Source: Massilia horti (GTDB taxonomy: Bacteria; Pseudomonadota; Gammaproteobacteria; Burkholderiales; Burkholderiaceae_D). From it: 64,000 nt of DNA. Of this stretch, positions 1 to 7,710 are shown piece by piece (the first letter of the stretch is position 1; each line of letters begins with the position of its first letter). The notes beneath the pieces were generated by a model. That model was not told the DNA's origin, ran no database searches, and saw nothing but the letters and a program-made list of their open reading frames with translations. A program made the position numbers and the translations under genes. The DNA is taken from contig NZ_SPUM01000109.1 of assembly GCF_004614195.1 (NCBI RefSeq), forward strand, positions 62,001 through 126,000, in the 5' to 3' direction.

Positions 1-1
1 T

Positions 2-1090
2 GGCGGCGCCAGCCACCAGGTAACCTCGAGCTTTGAAGAGGCCGTGCTCAGGCAGCCGCACGAAATCAACCTGCGCCTCGAGAACGTGATCACCGCAGTC
101 GAAGCCGCGCTGCTCGACCTGCTCGGCCAGCACCTGGGCGTGCCCGTGTGCGACCTGCTCGGCGCCGGCCAGCAGCGCACCCACGTGCCAATGCTCGCCT
201 ATCTCTTCTACATCGGCGAGCGCCGCCGCACCGACCTGCCCTACCTGACTAGTGACGGCCAGGACGGCTGGTACCGCATGCGCCACGAAGAAGCGCTCAC
301 GCCCGAGGCGATCGCGGAGCTGGCCGCGGCGAGCGTCGACAAATACGGCTTTCGCGACTTCAAGCTCAAGGGCGGCGTGATGCACCCGGAGGAGGAAGTG
401 GCGGCGGTGGCCGCGATCAAGCGGCGCTTTCCGCAATCGCGCGCAACGATCGATCCGAACGGCGCCTGGTCGCTGTTCGATGCGATCCGCGCCTGCCGCG
501 GCCAGGGCCATGTGCTGGCCTACGCCGAGGATCCGTGCGGGCCTGAAAACGGCTACTCGGGACGCGAGATCATGGCCGAATTCAAGCGCGCCACCGGCAT
601 CCGGACCGCGACCAACATGGTGGCCACCGACTGGCGCCAGATGTCGCATTCGCACCTGCTGGGCGCGATCGACATCCCGCTCGCCGATCCGCACTTCTGG
701 ACCATGCAAGGTTCGGTGCGGCTGGCGCAGCTATGCCACGACTGGGGCCTGACCTGGGGCTCGCATTCGAACAATCACTTCGACGTGTCGCTGGCGATGT
801 TCACGCACGCCGCCGCGGCCGCGCCGGGCGCCATCACCGCGATCGACACCCACTGGATCTGGCAGGAAGGCCAAGAGCGCCTGACGCGCGAACCGCTCAA
901 GATCGTCAATGGCCAGGTGGCGGTGCCGGACGCACCGGGTCTTGGCATCGAGCCCGACATGGAGCGCATCGCGCAGGCGCACGAGCTGTACAAGCGGGTG
1001 GCCGGCGGCGCGCGCGACGACGCGATGGCGATGCGCTACCTGGTGCCGGGGTGGACCTACGACCCCAAGCGGCCGAGCATGGTGCGTTAA
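2..1090 (+). CDS. gudD: Glucarate dehydratase, 5'-truncated by window edge
   Basis: Mirror of the complete gene at 59159-60526. The frame is open from base 2 ([13 protein letters not shown]...) to the TAA at 1088-1090. About 92 N-terminal residues are missing because the window starts inside the gene, not because of a mutation. The catalytic part (KxK, Asp, Glu, Asn and His of the enolase superfamily) is all present in this fragment. Confidence 0.93.
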   Translation, partial: GGASHQVTSSFEEAVLRQPHEINLRLENVITAVEAALLDLLGQHLGVPVCDLLGAGQQRTHVPMLAYLFYIGERRRTDLPYLTSDGQDGWYRMRHEEALTPEAIAELAAASVDKYGFRDFKLKGGVMHPEEEVAAVAAIKRRFPQSRATIDPNGAWSLFDAIRACRGQGHVLAYAEDPCGPENGYSGREIMAEFKRATGIRTATNMVATDWRQMSHSHLLGAIDIPLADPHFWTMQGSVRLAQLCHDWGLTWGSHSNNHFDVSLAMFTHAAAAAPGAITAIDTHWIWQEGQERLTREPLKIVNGQVAVPDAPGLGIEPDMERIAQAHELYKRVAGGARDDAMAMRYLVPGWTYDPKRPSMVR

Positions 1091-1280
1091 GGTTCCTAAC
1101 CGTCGTTTCCGCCACTGGCGAGAACGACTTCCCGCGCAGGCGCGGCCCCATGCAGAGGTCGCATTCTAGCGGCGTATGCAATCTCCGCTCCAACTCAGCA
1201 TGGGGGGAATAGCGCCAGTGGCGCTGTGCCCGCCTTCGCGGGAACGACGAGATAAGCAGCGGGTGTTTGTTTTTGTCCAG

Positions 1281-1673
1281 TCAGGTCCCTGCGCCGCCGC
1301 CCTCGTCTCTGAGCTCCTTGCTCAGAAAGTAGTTGAGCCCAGTCCGGATCACCGCGATCGCGGCCAGTTTCCCGATCCGGTCCCAGGTCGGCGCCACTGA
1401 AGTGGACAGGATGTCGGCCGCCAGCTGCAATTCCAGCGCCAGCGTCAGGTAGCGCGCGAACGCCAGCCGGATCGGCGTAAAGCCGCTGCCGCGGTCCGTC
1501 AAAACGTGGCGTACCAGCCCGGCGATGACCACGACCACCCCGACTGCGATGACGAACGCGCCAAGCGTCTCGACCACCAGCCTGAGCCACTCGACTGCGC
1601 TCCTGACCTGTTCCTCGATCTGTCCAAACAAGGCAGCCTCCGCACGGACGGCCGCGGCGGAGAGCCCGGCCAT
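1281..1673 (-). CDS. DUF1622 family small membrane protein
   Basis: A 130-residue protein with one clear hydrophobic segment (about residues 38-56, LGAFVIAVGVVVVIAGLV). The family core follows, including the stretches IRLAFARYLTLALELQLAAD and IGKLAAIAVIRTGLNYF, which make two further amphipathic or membrane helices. This matches the DUF1622 family, whose role is unknown. It is divergent from the GGDEF-EAL gene with a 110-bp gap, so the two may share a promoter region. No catalytic motif is visible. Its length is typical for the family. Confidence 0.8.
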   Translation of the reverse strand: MAGLSAAAVRAEAALFGQIEEQVRSAVEWLRLVVETLGAFVIAVGVVVVIAGLVRHVLTDRGSGFTPIRLAFARYLTLALELQLAADILSTSVAPTWDRIGKLAAIAVIRTGLNYFLSKELRDEGGGAGT

Positions 1674-1783
1674 GCCAGCATCTTAGACTGGCGCGGCGCA
1701 GCACGCATGCCGCGCCGAGCGGTGGCGCGCAAGCCAACCATGCCAATGTTATCATTTCCGCCGTTCATAGCTGGAGAGACCTG

Positions 1784-4195
1784 TTGCCAAGAATTACCCT
1801 GCGAGGAATCAGCCTGCGCGCGAGAATCGTGCTGCTGGTGCTCCTCATCGTCACGCCGGTCACCATCATCCTCAGCCTGCAAGCCGCCGCCCTGTACCAG
1901 GTACGGGTCAGCCATACCTATATGGAAGCGACCGATTCGGCCCTGCTGATCGCCGACCATCCGAAGGTGATCCTGCCGGAACCGAACGATTACATGGCGC
2001 ACCTGGCGCGCCAGCTGGAGAACCTGCGGCCGAATGATTGCGCCGCAGTGAGGCAGCTGTTCGATCCGCTGCTCAAGACGCACCCCTATTTCAATTCGGT
2101 GGCGCTGACCATGCCGGACGGCACGATCATGTGCAACGACAACGGCGCGCGCGGCATTATCAACGTGGCGGACAGGGCGTATTTTCGCCAAGTGCGGCAA
2201 ACGGGCAGCTTTACGATCAGCAACCTGCTGACCAGTCGTCTCTCGGACAAGCCATCGATCGTCTTCAGCCGTCCAGTGCGAGGAGACGGCAACCAGCTCA
2301 AGTATGTGCTGATCCTGGCCCTGGACGCGCGCTGGCTGGCCAACGCGCTGCAGCAAGCGGTCGCGCGCCTGCGTCTGCCGGCCGACACGGTGGCAGTCGT
2401 GGTGGACGACCAAGCCACCGTGGTCGCATCGGCGCCTGCTTCGTTCGCATATGCCGGTCAGCGGATGCAGGAATGGCGGGCGCTGCGCCCCCAACTGGCC
2501 AGCACCACGCCGCTGGCACACGAGGAAGTATGGCCCGACAGCGTGCGCCGGGCCACCGTCTACGTCCCGTTGTTCGTCTCGACCAACGGCGCAATCGGTG
2601 TGCGGGTCGGGGTGCCGGTGGATGCCGCGCTGGACGAGGTGGTCTGGGACACCGCGCTGCATACCGGCGCAATCGCCGTGGTCGTCATCATTGCGCTGTC
2701 GCTCGCATGGTTCGCCAGCGAACGCCTGGTCTCGAGCCCGATCCGGGCCGTGTGGCGCGCCGCGAACTCGCTGCGGCAAGGCGATTATTCGACGCGCGTC
2801 GGCCGGATCCAGGCGCGCGGCGAACTGGGCGAGCTGGCGAGCGCGTTCGACAGCATGGCCGGCCGGCTGGAGGAAGACCGCAAGCGCCTGCACTTCCTCG
2901 CAATGCATGACCCGCTCACCGGCCTGCCCAACCGCAATGCGCTGCGCGACGCATTGAACGAGGCGCTGTCGGCCGTCGGTGGCGCGCGGCGCCCGGCGAT
3001 CATCCTGCTCGACCTGGACGGCTTCAAGGAAATCAACGACAGCCTCGGCCACCCGGTCGGCGACAGGGTCCTGACCCAGGTCGCGCAGCGGCTGGTCGAC
3101 GCCGCCGCCGCGCGCACCGACGCCATGGCCGCGCGCCTGGGCGGCGATGAATTCGTGATCCTGGTGCGCCAGGCGTGCGGCGCCGAATCGGTGTCGCGCC
3201 TGGCCGTGGCGCTCAGGGAGCAGATCCTGCGTCCGATCGAGGTCGGCGAACACAAGTTCTTCCTGTCGGCCAGCGCCGGCATCGCGCTCTCGCCCGAACA
3301 CGGGACGGATGTCGACGCGCTGCTGCAGAACGCCGACGTGGCGATGTACCAGGCCAAGCGCGACAAGCGCAGCGGCTACTGCGTGTTCAAGCCGGCACTG
3401 AACGAATCGGCGCCGGCACGGCTCAGGATGCAGAACCTGCTCAAGCAGGCGGTGGCGCGCAACGAACTGGTGCTGCACTACCAGCCCAAGTTCGATGCCC
3501 GCACCGGCCGCCTGACGGGCGCCGAAGCGCTGGTACGCTGGCGCAGCGCCGAACTGGGCCTCGTCTCGCCTGCCGACTTTATCCCGCTCGCCGAACAGAC
3601 CGGCGCGATCGTCGACATCGGCGACTGGGTCCTGCGCAGCGCGTGCGACCAGCTGCGCGCCTGGGACGCGCAACTGCCGGACGAATTCCGGATCGCAGTC
3701 AACCTGTCGCCGCGCCAGTTCAACGGCCGCGACCTGGCTGCCGCCGTGTCGAGGCTGATCGCCGAACGCGGCGCCGGCGCCAACCGGCTGGAGCTGGAAA
3801 TCACCGAGGGCGTGCTGATGCGCGACCCGACGGAAACCGTCCACGCCCTGCACCAGCTGCGCGCGCTGGGCGTGTCGGTCGTGGTCGACGACTTCGGCAC
3901 CGGCTACTCCAGCCTGGCCTACCTCAAACACCTGCCGATCGACGGCCTGAAGATCGACAAAGCGTTCGTCGCGGGGCTGCCGGACGATACGCGCGACCGC
4001 AGGATCATCGGCGCGGTCATCTCGATCGCATCCGAGCTCGGGTTCCGGGTGACGGCCGAAGGCGTGGAAACGGCTGCCCAGGTCGACGCCTTGCGCGAGC
4101 TGGGATGCGACGAATTCCAAGGGTATTACTTCGGCCGCCCGGTCCCGGCCGCCGAGTTTACGCCCCTGCTGCCCCAGCTGGCCGATGTGCCTTGA
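1784..4195 (+). CDS. Membrane GGDEF-EAL cyclic-di-GMP turnover protein
   Basis: An 803-residue inner-membrane sensor. TM1 lies at about residues 13-35, a periplasmic dCache-like sensor at 36-290, TM2 near 294-314, then HAMP, GGDEF (about 375-535) and EAL (about 550-790). The cyclase motif is intact (GGDEF at 453-457). The phosphodiesterase has EAL (581-583), NLSPRQF, LELEITEGVL, DDFGTGYSSL and AEGVET, so both domains look competent; which activity dominates cannot be read from sequence. I chose the TTG start at 1784 because GGAGAG lies 7 bases upstream and no in-frame ATG precedes TM1. The gene ends 72 bases before tRNA-Lys. Inferred role: adjusts cyclic-di-GMP in response to an external signal. 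Confidence 0.93.
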   Translation: MPRITLRGISLRARIVLLVLLIVTPVTIILSLQAAALYQVRVSHTYMEATDSALLIADHPKVILPEPNDYMAHLARQLENLRPNDCAAVRQLFDPLLKTHPYFNSVALTMPDGTIMCNDNGARGIINVADRAYFRQVRQTGSFTISNLLTSRLSDKPSIVFSRPVRGDGNQLKYVLILALDARWLANALQQAVARLRLPADTVAVVVDDQATVVASAPASFAYAGQRMQEWRALRPQLASTTPLAHEEVWPDSVRRATVYVPLFVSTNGAIGVRVGVPVDAALDEVVWDTALHTGAIAVVVIIALSLAWFASERLVSSPIRAVWRAANSLRQGDYSTRVGRIQARGELGELASAFDSMAGRLEEDRKRLHFLAMHDPLTGLPNRNALRDALNEALSAVGGARRPAIILLDLDGFKEINDSLGHPVGDRVLTQVAQRLVDAAAARTDAMAARLGGDEFVILVRQACGAESVSRLAVALREQILRPIEVGEHKFFLSASAGIALSPEHGTDVDALLQNADVAMYQAKRDKRSGYCVFKPALNESAPARLRMQNLLKQAVARNELVLHYQPKFDARTGRLTGAEALVRWRSAELGLVSPADFIPLAEQTGAIVDIGDWVLRSACDQLRAWDAQLPDEFRIAVNLSPRQFNGRDLAAAVSRLIAERGAGANRLELEITEGVLMRDPTETVHALHQLRALGVSVVVDDFGTGYSSLAYLKHLPIDGLKIDKAFVAGLPDDTRDRRIIGAVISIASELGFRVTAEGVETAAQVDALRELGCDEFQGYYFGRPVPAAEFTPLLPQLADVP

Positions 4196-4228
4196 GCGGT
4201 CCGGCATGGTGCGAATGCGCGTTCCCTC

Positions 4229-4257
4229 TTGGCCGATCGGAACGAAGCCGCTATAAT
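4229..4257 (+). promoter_or_regulatory. Sigma-70 promoter of tRNA-Lys
   Basis: TTGGCC (4229-4234) and a perfect TATAAT (4252-4257) are separated by 17 bp. The -10 box ends 10 bases before the tRNA, so transcription would start only a few bases upstream of it. Confidence 0.75.
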
Positions 4258-4267
4258 GCTGCCTTCC

Positions 4268-4343
4268 GGGTCGTTAGCTCAGTTGGTAGAGCAGCGGACT
4301 TTTAATCCGTTGGTCGCTGGTTCGAGCCCAGCACGGCCTACCA
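4268..4343 (+). tRNA. tRNA-Lys (anticodon TTT)
   Basis: A 76-base cloverleaf with an encoded CCA end. The acceptor stem GGGTCGT pairs with ACGGCCT using two G-U pairs. The anticodon TTT is at 4301-4303 in the loop CTTTTAA, and the T arm contains GGTTCGAGCCC. It has its own promoter upstream and a terminator downstream. The Hcp island begins directly after it, and a tRNA 3' end is a common integration site, but I found no repeated tRNA end further downstream. Confidence 0.97.
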
Positions 4344-4363
4344 GAATTTAGCAGTAGCAAATG

Positions 4364-4395
4364 AAGGCGTTACGAGTGATCGTGACGCCTTTTTT
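4364..4395 (+). terminator. Rho-independent terminator after tRNA-Lys
   Basis: The stem AAGGCGT/ACGCCTT extends inward through TACGA/TCGTG around a short loop and is followed by a T run (4389-4395). It sits 20 bases after the tRNA. Confidence 0.85.
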
Positions 4396-4924
4396 GTTTC
4401 CGCGGCACTGCGCGCCTCCACCTCTTGTGCCGTCGGCCCCATAGCGCGGCACCGGATTTGGCACCGCTTGGCACACCTATTGGCGCCGGTCACTCGACAT
4501 CCTCAGCCACCGTTTGCGCTTCAATTGTCACTAACCTGCCCCCCCATCTTGCGCGTCGCGCGGGAAGTCGACCCATTGATCGCACGCACCAGCCGAATTG
4601 ATAGCAGCCAACCTCCTACAGGGCAAGCCACGCAACAATGGCGCTTCGGAATCCAATCTATTTCTGGAGGCAATCGTCATGCAAGAGCGTATCCCACCTC
4701 GCGGCTGGATTGAACGGCGCAAGACAAATAACCGGCACGACGCCGACACGGCACTTCGCGTCTTGGGCGTTGCCCTTTGCGCCAACGGGAAGCCAATCAG
4801 CTCGACCACGCCTAGCATTGCTTGACGCTCGCTCTACCCCTACGGGTACTGACCAAACCGAACCGCCCGCAGACAGCGCGTGGCCGGCAAACCCAGCAAG
4901 TAGACCAACTATAGGAGAAGCACG
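4396..4924. other. Gene-poor stretch between tRNA-Lys and hcp
   Basis: About 530 bases without a recognised gene. They hold a GGCACC-rich patch (4449-4490) and one 48-codon frame with a strong ribosome site (4679-4825). No integrase, transposase or tRNA-end duplication is recognisable. Composition falls from the surrounding high GC towards that of the island, so this is probably its left border. Confidence 0.5.
4679..4825 (+). CDS. Possible 48-aa protein upstream of hcp, unknown
   Basis: Starts MQERIPPRGWIERRK and is strongly basic at its N-terminus, with one Cys and no hydrophobic segment. Support is an ideal Shine-Dalgarno GGAGG at 4666-4670, 8 bases before the ATG. It ends 99 bases before hcp on the same strand. 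I do not recognise the protein, and the frame could be a leader, a remnant or chance. Confidence 0.35.
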   Translation: MQERIPPRGWIERRKTNNRHDADTALRVLGVALCANGKPISSTTPSIA

Positions 4925-5416
4925 ATGGCAATCGACGCATATCTGCAGATCGAAGGCATCAAGGGTGAATCGATGGACGACAAGCACAAGAACTGGATTG
5001 AGATTTCCCACGTCACATGGAGCATCCACCAGCCGAGGGCGGCCTCACTATCAACTGCCGGAGGTCATACCAGCGGTAGGTCGGAGCTGTCCAATCTCAC
5101 ATTCAAGAAACTGGCCGACCTATCCTCTCCAATCCTCCAGCAGCACTGTGCGATGGGTAGGACGATCCCCAAGGCCAGGATCGAGTTTATGCGGGCTGAT
5201 GGCGTTGGCAAGCCGGTCAACTACTATACGATCGAATTAGAGAACGTGATGATCTCCGGTGTAACGCCGAACAGTGGCGATGGCGGGATAATCACCGAGC
5301 AGGTTCACTTGGCCTACTCGAAAATGAAGTGGACGTATACCAAGCAAAGCATCAAGGGCGGTGCAGAAGGCAGCACCGCGGGCGGATGGGACTGTGCAGC
5401 AAACAAGTGCGTGTAA
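4925..5416 (+). CDS. hcp: Type VI secretion tube protein Hcp
   Basis: A 163-residue member of the Hcp1 family. The N-terminus (DAYLQIEGIKGES, DDKHKNWIEI), the central IEFMRADGVGKPVNYYTIEL and the C-terminal VHLAYSKMKWTYT are the strands of the Hcp ring. Hcp hexamers stack into the T6SS inner tube and can also carry effectors. AGGAGA lies a few bases before the ATG. The gene heads a three-gene set (Hcp, putative amidase, putative periplasmic inhibitor) with short gaps. No vgrG, sheath or baseplate gene is nearby, so it is an auxiliary Hcp that would depend on a core T6SS elsewhere. Lower GC than its neighbours suggests horizontal acquisition. The two C-terminal Cys (CAANKCV) are unusual. Confidence 0.92.
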   Translation: MAIDAYLQIEGIKGESMDDKHKNWIEISHVTWSIHQPRAASLSTAGGHTSGRSELSNLTFKKLADLSSPILQQHCAMGRTIPKARIEFMRADGVGKPVNYYTIELENVMISGVTPNSGDGGIITEQVHLAYSKMKWTYTKQSIKGGAEGSTAGGWDCAANKCV

Positions 5417-5428
5417 GGCGAGGTCGAC

Positions 5429-5875
5429 ATGGCCCGCAACGTTATATACCAAGGCGATCTTGAGGAGCTAAAGGAGAAGTGGGCAAATCAGTACATCGAC
5501 AACGGACAGTGCGCCAGGCTCCCCCAAGTGCTCACAGATGTTGGTTACACGGGCCGATGGCTCCCGGGGCCGAGGGTAGTTGATCTCGCTTTCCTCCTTC
5601 CCGGCACCGTCATTGCCAACTTCAAGCTCGTCAACGGTTACTTAAAATACCCGAATGAACATAATTATCACGCTGGGCTCTTCCAACGATACGAGTACGG
5701 GAGAGTCATGTCGAACGGGGAGCCATGCCATTTTTCGATGATCGACCAATGGGTCAACAAGAGAGGAGGCGTCGGCGAGCGGGGACTTGCTGCCTATACC
5801 CCCGAGGAAGCGAAACGCAGGAGGAAGGCACCGTCCGACAATGCCAGCGAATTCTATGTGGTGGTGGTGCCATGA
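5429..5875 (+). CDS. Putative T6SS amidase effector, BPSL0067-like
   Basis: A 148-residue protein without a signal peptide, as expected for cargo delivered by Hcp. It resembles the BPSL0067 family, which has a Cys-His layout like NlpC/P60 or CHAP peptidoglycan amidases. The candidate catalytic Cys is C28 in NGQCARL, the candidate His is H81 in NYHAGLF, and the conserved IDQW follows at 105-108. The likely action is cutting peptidoglycan peptides in the periplasm of a rival cell. It begins 13 bases after hcp and overlaps the next gene by ATGA, which fits an effector-immunity pair. The family call is from memory of motifs; the enzymatic role is inferred. Confidence 0.72.
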   Translation: MARNVIYQGDLEELKEKWANQYIDNGQCARLPQVLTDVGYTGRWLPGPRVVDLAFLLPGTVIANFKLVNGYLKYPNEHNYHAGLFQRYEYGRVMSNGEPCHFSMIDQWVNKRGGVGERGLAAYTPEEAKRRRKAPSDNASEFYVVVVP

Positions 5876-6288
5876 AAAACTTTTTATTTGTTTGCCTGAC
5901 CCTCATCTCTACCGCTCAAGCGCAGGAGGTTGAGTGCCCGAAGTTCTATCCGTGGGAAGACACGGCTCTCGCAGAGGTCCCGTACAGGCACAACGGAAAG
6001 GGCATCGTCGCGAGGGAAGAGCTGTCAGGTGCAAGCGCGATGGGCTCTCCCTACAACTTTAAGCCCCGAATCGAGTTCCACGGCGGCCCCGAAAGCAAGG
6101 TGAAAGGGGGTACTGACATTGAGATGCCGCTCGATACCAGATGGTTCGTTTGCTATTACGGTAAGGGCACCAGCATTGCTTGGTGGGAGGAGTTAAAGCA
6201 TGACCGCGACAGGGTCAAGACCTGCACGATGAAAATTCGGAATAAGGTGGGTCGCGACCCGATGGACATTAAGTTTGTCTGCAAGTGA
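5872..6288 (+). CDS. Putative periplasmic immunity protein, STY0301-like
   Basis: A 138-residue protein with a signal peptide (MKNFLFVCLTLISTAQAQ) and a mature part rich in aromatic residues and Cys. The C-terminal pattern WFVCYYGKGTSIAWWEEL followed by CTMKIRN resembles the STY0301 family often found beside T6SS effectors. I chose the ATG at 5872 because it overlaps the effector stop (ATGA) and gives a clean signal peptide. Inferred role: neutralises the cognate amidase in the producer's periplasm. No catalytic motif was seen. Confidence 0.65.
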   Translation: MKNFLFVCLTLISTAQAQEVECPKFYPWEDTALAEVPYRHNGKGIVAREELSGASAMGSPYNFKPRIEFHGGPESKVKGGTDIEMPLDTRWFVCYYGKGTSIAWWEELKHDRDRVKTCTMKIRNKVGRDPMDIKFVCK

Positions 6289-6459
6289 GCGCCTGCAATA
6301 CGACCGAACGGGTCAGGACGATTCTCCCTGGCTGTCCCAAAAGGATTTCAGTCCGGTTGACGCTCGGGGCTTTACAGCGGCAAGCCTGACTGGTGCCTGC
6401 ATCCGCATAATCCCGATCCTCATGCTCGTTCCGACTGTTAAAGGGCCGGGTTAGAGTGC

Positions 6460-6646
6460 TGCTGATGCAAGGCCACAACCATCATCATTGCCCACCGCTT
6501 TCAACCATCGTCAAAACCGACCGCATTGCCGTATTCGAACAAGGCACGGTTGTGCAGCAGGGCCGCCATCAGGAACTGCAACGCGGGATGGCCCCTACCG
6601 CCCCCTGATGAACAGCCAGCTCACGACAACCGAAGAATCCCATTGA
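6460..6646 (+). pseudogene. ABC exporter ATPase C-terminal remnant
   Basis: Three short frames on the + strand line up with the end of an ABC exporter nucleotide-binding domain. They are TTIIIAHR (H-loop region), then LSTIVKTDRIAVFEQGTVVQ with QGRHQEL, then RDGPYRPLMNSQL and a TGA at 6644-6646. Two frameshifts separate them, and the Walker A, Walker B and transmembrane parts are absent. It lies just after the Hcp module, so it may be scar tissue of the DNA into which that module inserted. Too broken to function. Confidence 0.7.
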
Positions 6647-6781
6647 CCGGTGCCGATGACATAGAAGCGCTACTGAAAAAATGGGACGCCATGCTGGCGC
6701 CACATCCGGGCCAGCGTGGGCTATCCCAGCCAGCCCGACATCATTTACGCAGGAGACGCCTGAACCAGATTCAGCACATGC

Positions 6782-7003
6782 TTAGCGAGCTGGCTTTTGC
6801 TTGCCGCTCTGCGCTGCTTCGTAGATGGTCTTGGCGTCTTTATGCGCCTGGTCGATGGTGCGCAGTTTCTTGTCTTCGTCGTGTTTGACGAAAAATTCCT
6901 CGTCCTGCGCGTTGACCACCAGCTTGACGGCGGCGGCTTCGGCCACGCCGTATTTCTCGAAGATCAGCGTCGTGACTTCGTCCAGATATTCTTCGTAGGT
7001 CAT
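6782..7003 (-). CDS. Conserved small acidic protein, 73 aa
   Basis: Starts MTYEEYLDEVTTLIFEKYGV and is rich in Glu, Asp and Lys, with predicted helices, no signal peptide and no Cys. GAGAGG lies about 9 bases before the ATG, and a TATAAT-like box lies further upstream (7036-7041 on this strand). I do not recognise a named family. Its composition and good ribosome site suggest a genuine cytosolic protein of unknown role. It is convergent with the decayed ABC fragment. Confidence 0.7.
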   Translation of the reverse strand: MTYEEYLDEVTTLIFEKYGVAEAAAVKLVVNAQDEEFFVKHDEDKKLRTIDQAHKDAKTIYEAAQSGKQKPAR

Positions 7004-7283
7004 GCGACCATCCTCTCAACTCAAATAAGAGGCGAATTATAAGTTATCGCAAGGACACGCTGCTGGTATGGACAGGGCGCCGGCCCGGTCTGTAGACATC
7101 CGGCACCATGAGCTGCTCGGTCGCCAGCTGAATGAAACGGCCCAGCGCCGCTTCCACCCAGCGATCGGTCGTGGCGACCACGCATTAAAGCGGCGCGCAT
7201 CCTCATTGGCCTGCCGGACGCTTATATCCGCTTGATCAAACAAATCGAATCCATCGAGCCCCCCCTGACTAGGCCGCCGCGCG
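7004..7283 (-). other. Intergenic stretch with possible gene remnant
   Basis: About 280 bases between two genes. On the minus strand two frames look protein-like: one with FDLFDQADISVRQANEDARR and, in another frame, RWVEAALGRFIQLATEQL. They could be a frameshifted relic, but no family is recognised. The promoter-proximal AT-rich end serves the 73-aa gene. Confidence 0.3.
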
Positions 7284-7703
7284 CTACTCGACCTGGCTGA
7301 CGTGGATCTGCTCGACGCGCCCGCCGCGCAGGTCGGGCGCCCTCGTCGTCACCTGCACGCGCGCCACCGGAAGCCTGTCCTCGCCGGTCTCCTCTGCCAC
7401 CTGCCTGGGGCTTGCCACGGGGCGCAGCACGCGGCCGTCGGACAGCGTCACATCGTCTGCTGTCACTGCAACCACGCTGACGCCGCCGGCAACCTGCGCA
7501 TGGATCGCGAACAGCCGGGCTGGCGCGTGGTCGACCGACAGCAATGCAAGGCTGGCCCTTCCGGCCGCGAGCATGCCCTTCAGCTCAATCGTGTGGGACC
7601 TTGCCGGCGCCCGTACGCCGTCCATGGCAGCTCCCCATGCCAGCGGGGAAGCCTTCACGACGGCGCACAGGGCGATGCACACGCAAAATGGCCAGTGCTT
7701 CAT
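7284..7703 (-). CDS. Exported 139-aa protein, GspC-like homology region
   Basis: Has an N-terminal signal sequence (MKHWPFCVCIALCAVVKASP, cleavage near ASPLAWGA) and then a small beta domain. The pattern IELKGMLAAGRASLALLSV with VTLSDGRVLRP resembles the homology region of GspC/PilP-type periplasmic proteins. No transmembrane anchor other than the signal is seen. It starts 7 bases after the 355-aa secreted protein ends, on the same strand, so the two are probably co-transcribed. No other type II secretion genes are nearby, so the GspC likeness may be structural only. Confidence 0.55.
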   Translation of the reverse strand: MKHWPFCVCIALCAVVKASPLAWGAAMDGVRAPARSHTIELKGMLAAGRASLALLSVDHAPARLFAIHAQVAGGVSVVAVTADDVTLSDGRVLRPVASPRQVAEETGEDRLPVARVQVTTRAPDLRGGRVEQIHVSQVE

Positions 7704-7710
7704 TGAACGC

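Noticed and set aside
1499..4207. Very long antisense frames, for example 902 codons opposite the GGDEF-EAL gene, 1056 codons opposite ureC-ureA and 1110 codons opposite mdtC
   Set aside because: They are shadows produced by high-GC third positions. Their translations are His/Arg/Gln-rich, lack domains, and lie fully opposite genes with clear motifs.
4268..6781. Integrative element with attachment sites bounded by tRNA-Lys
   Set aside because: No duplicated tRNA 3' end and no integrase gene could be found; only position and lower GC support it.
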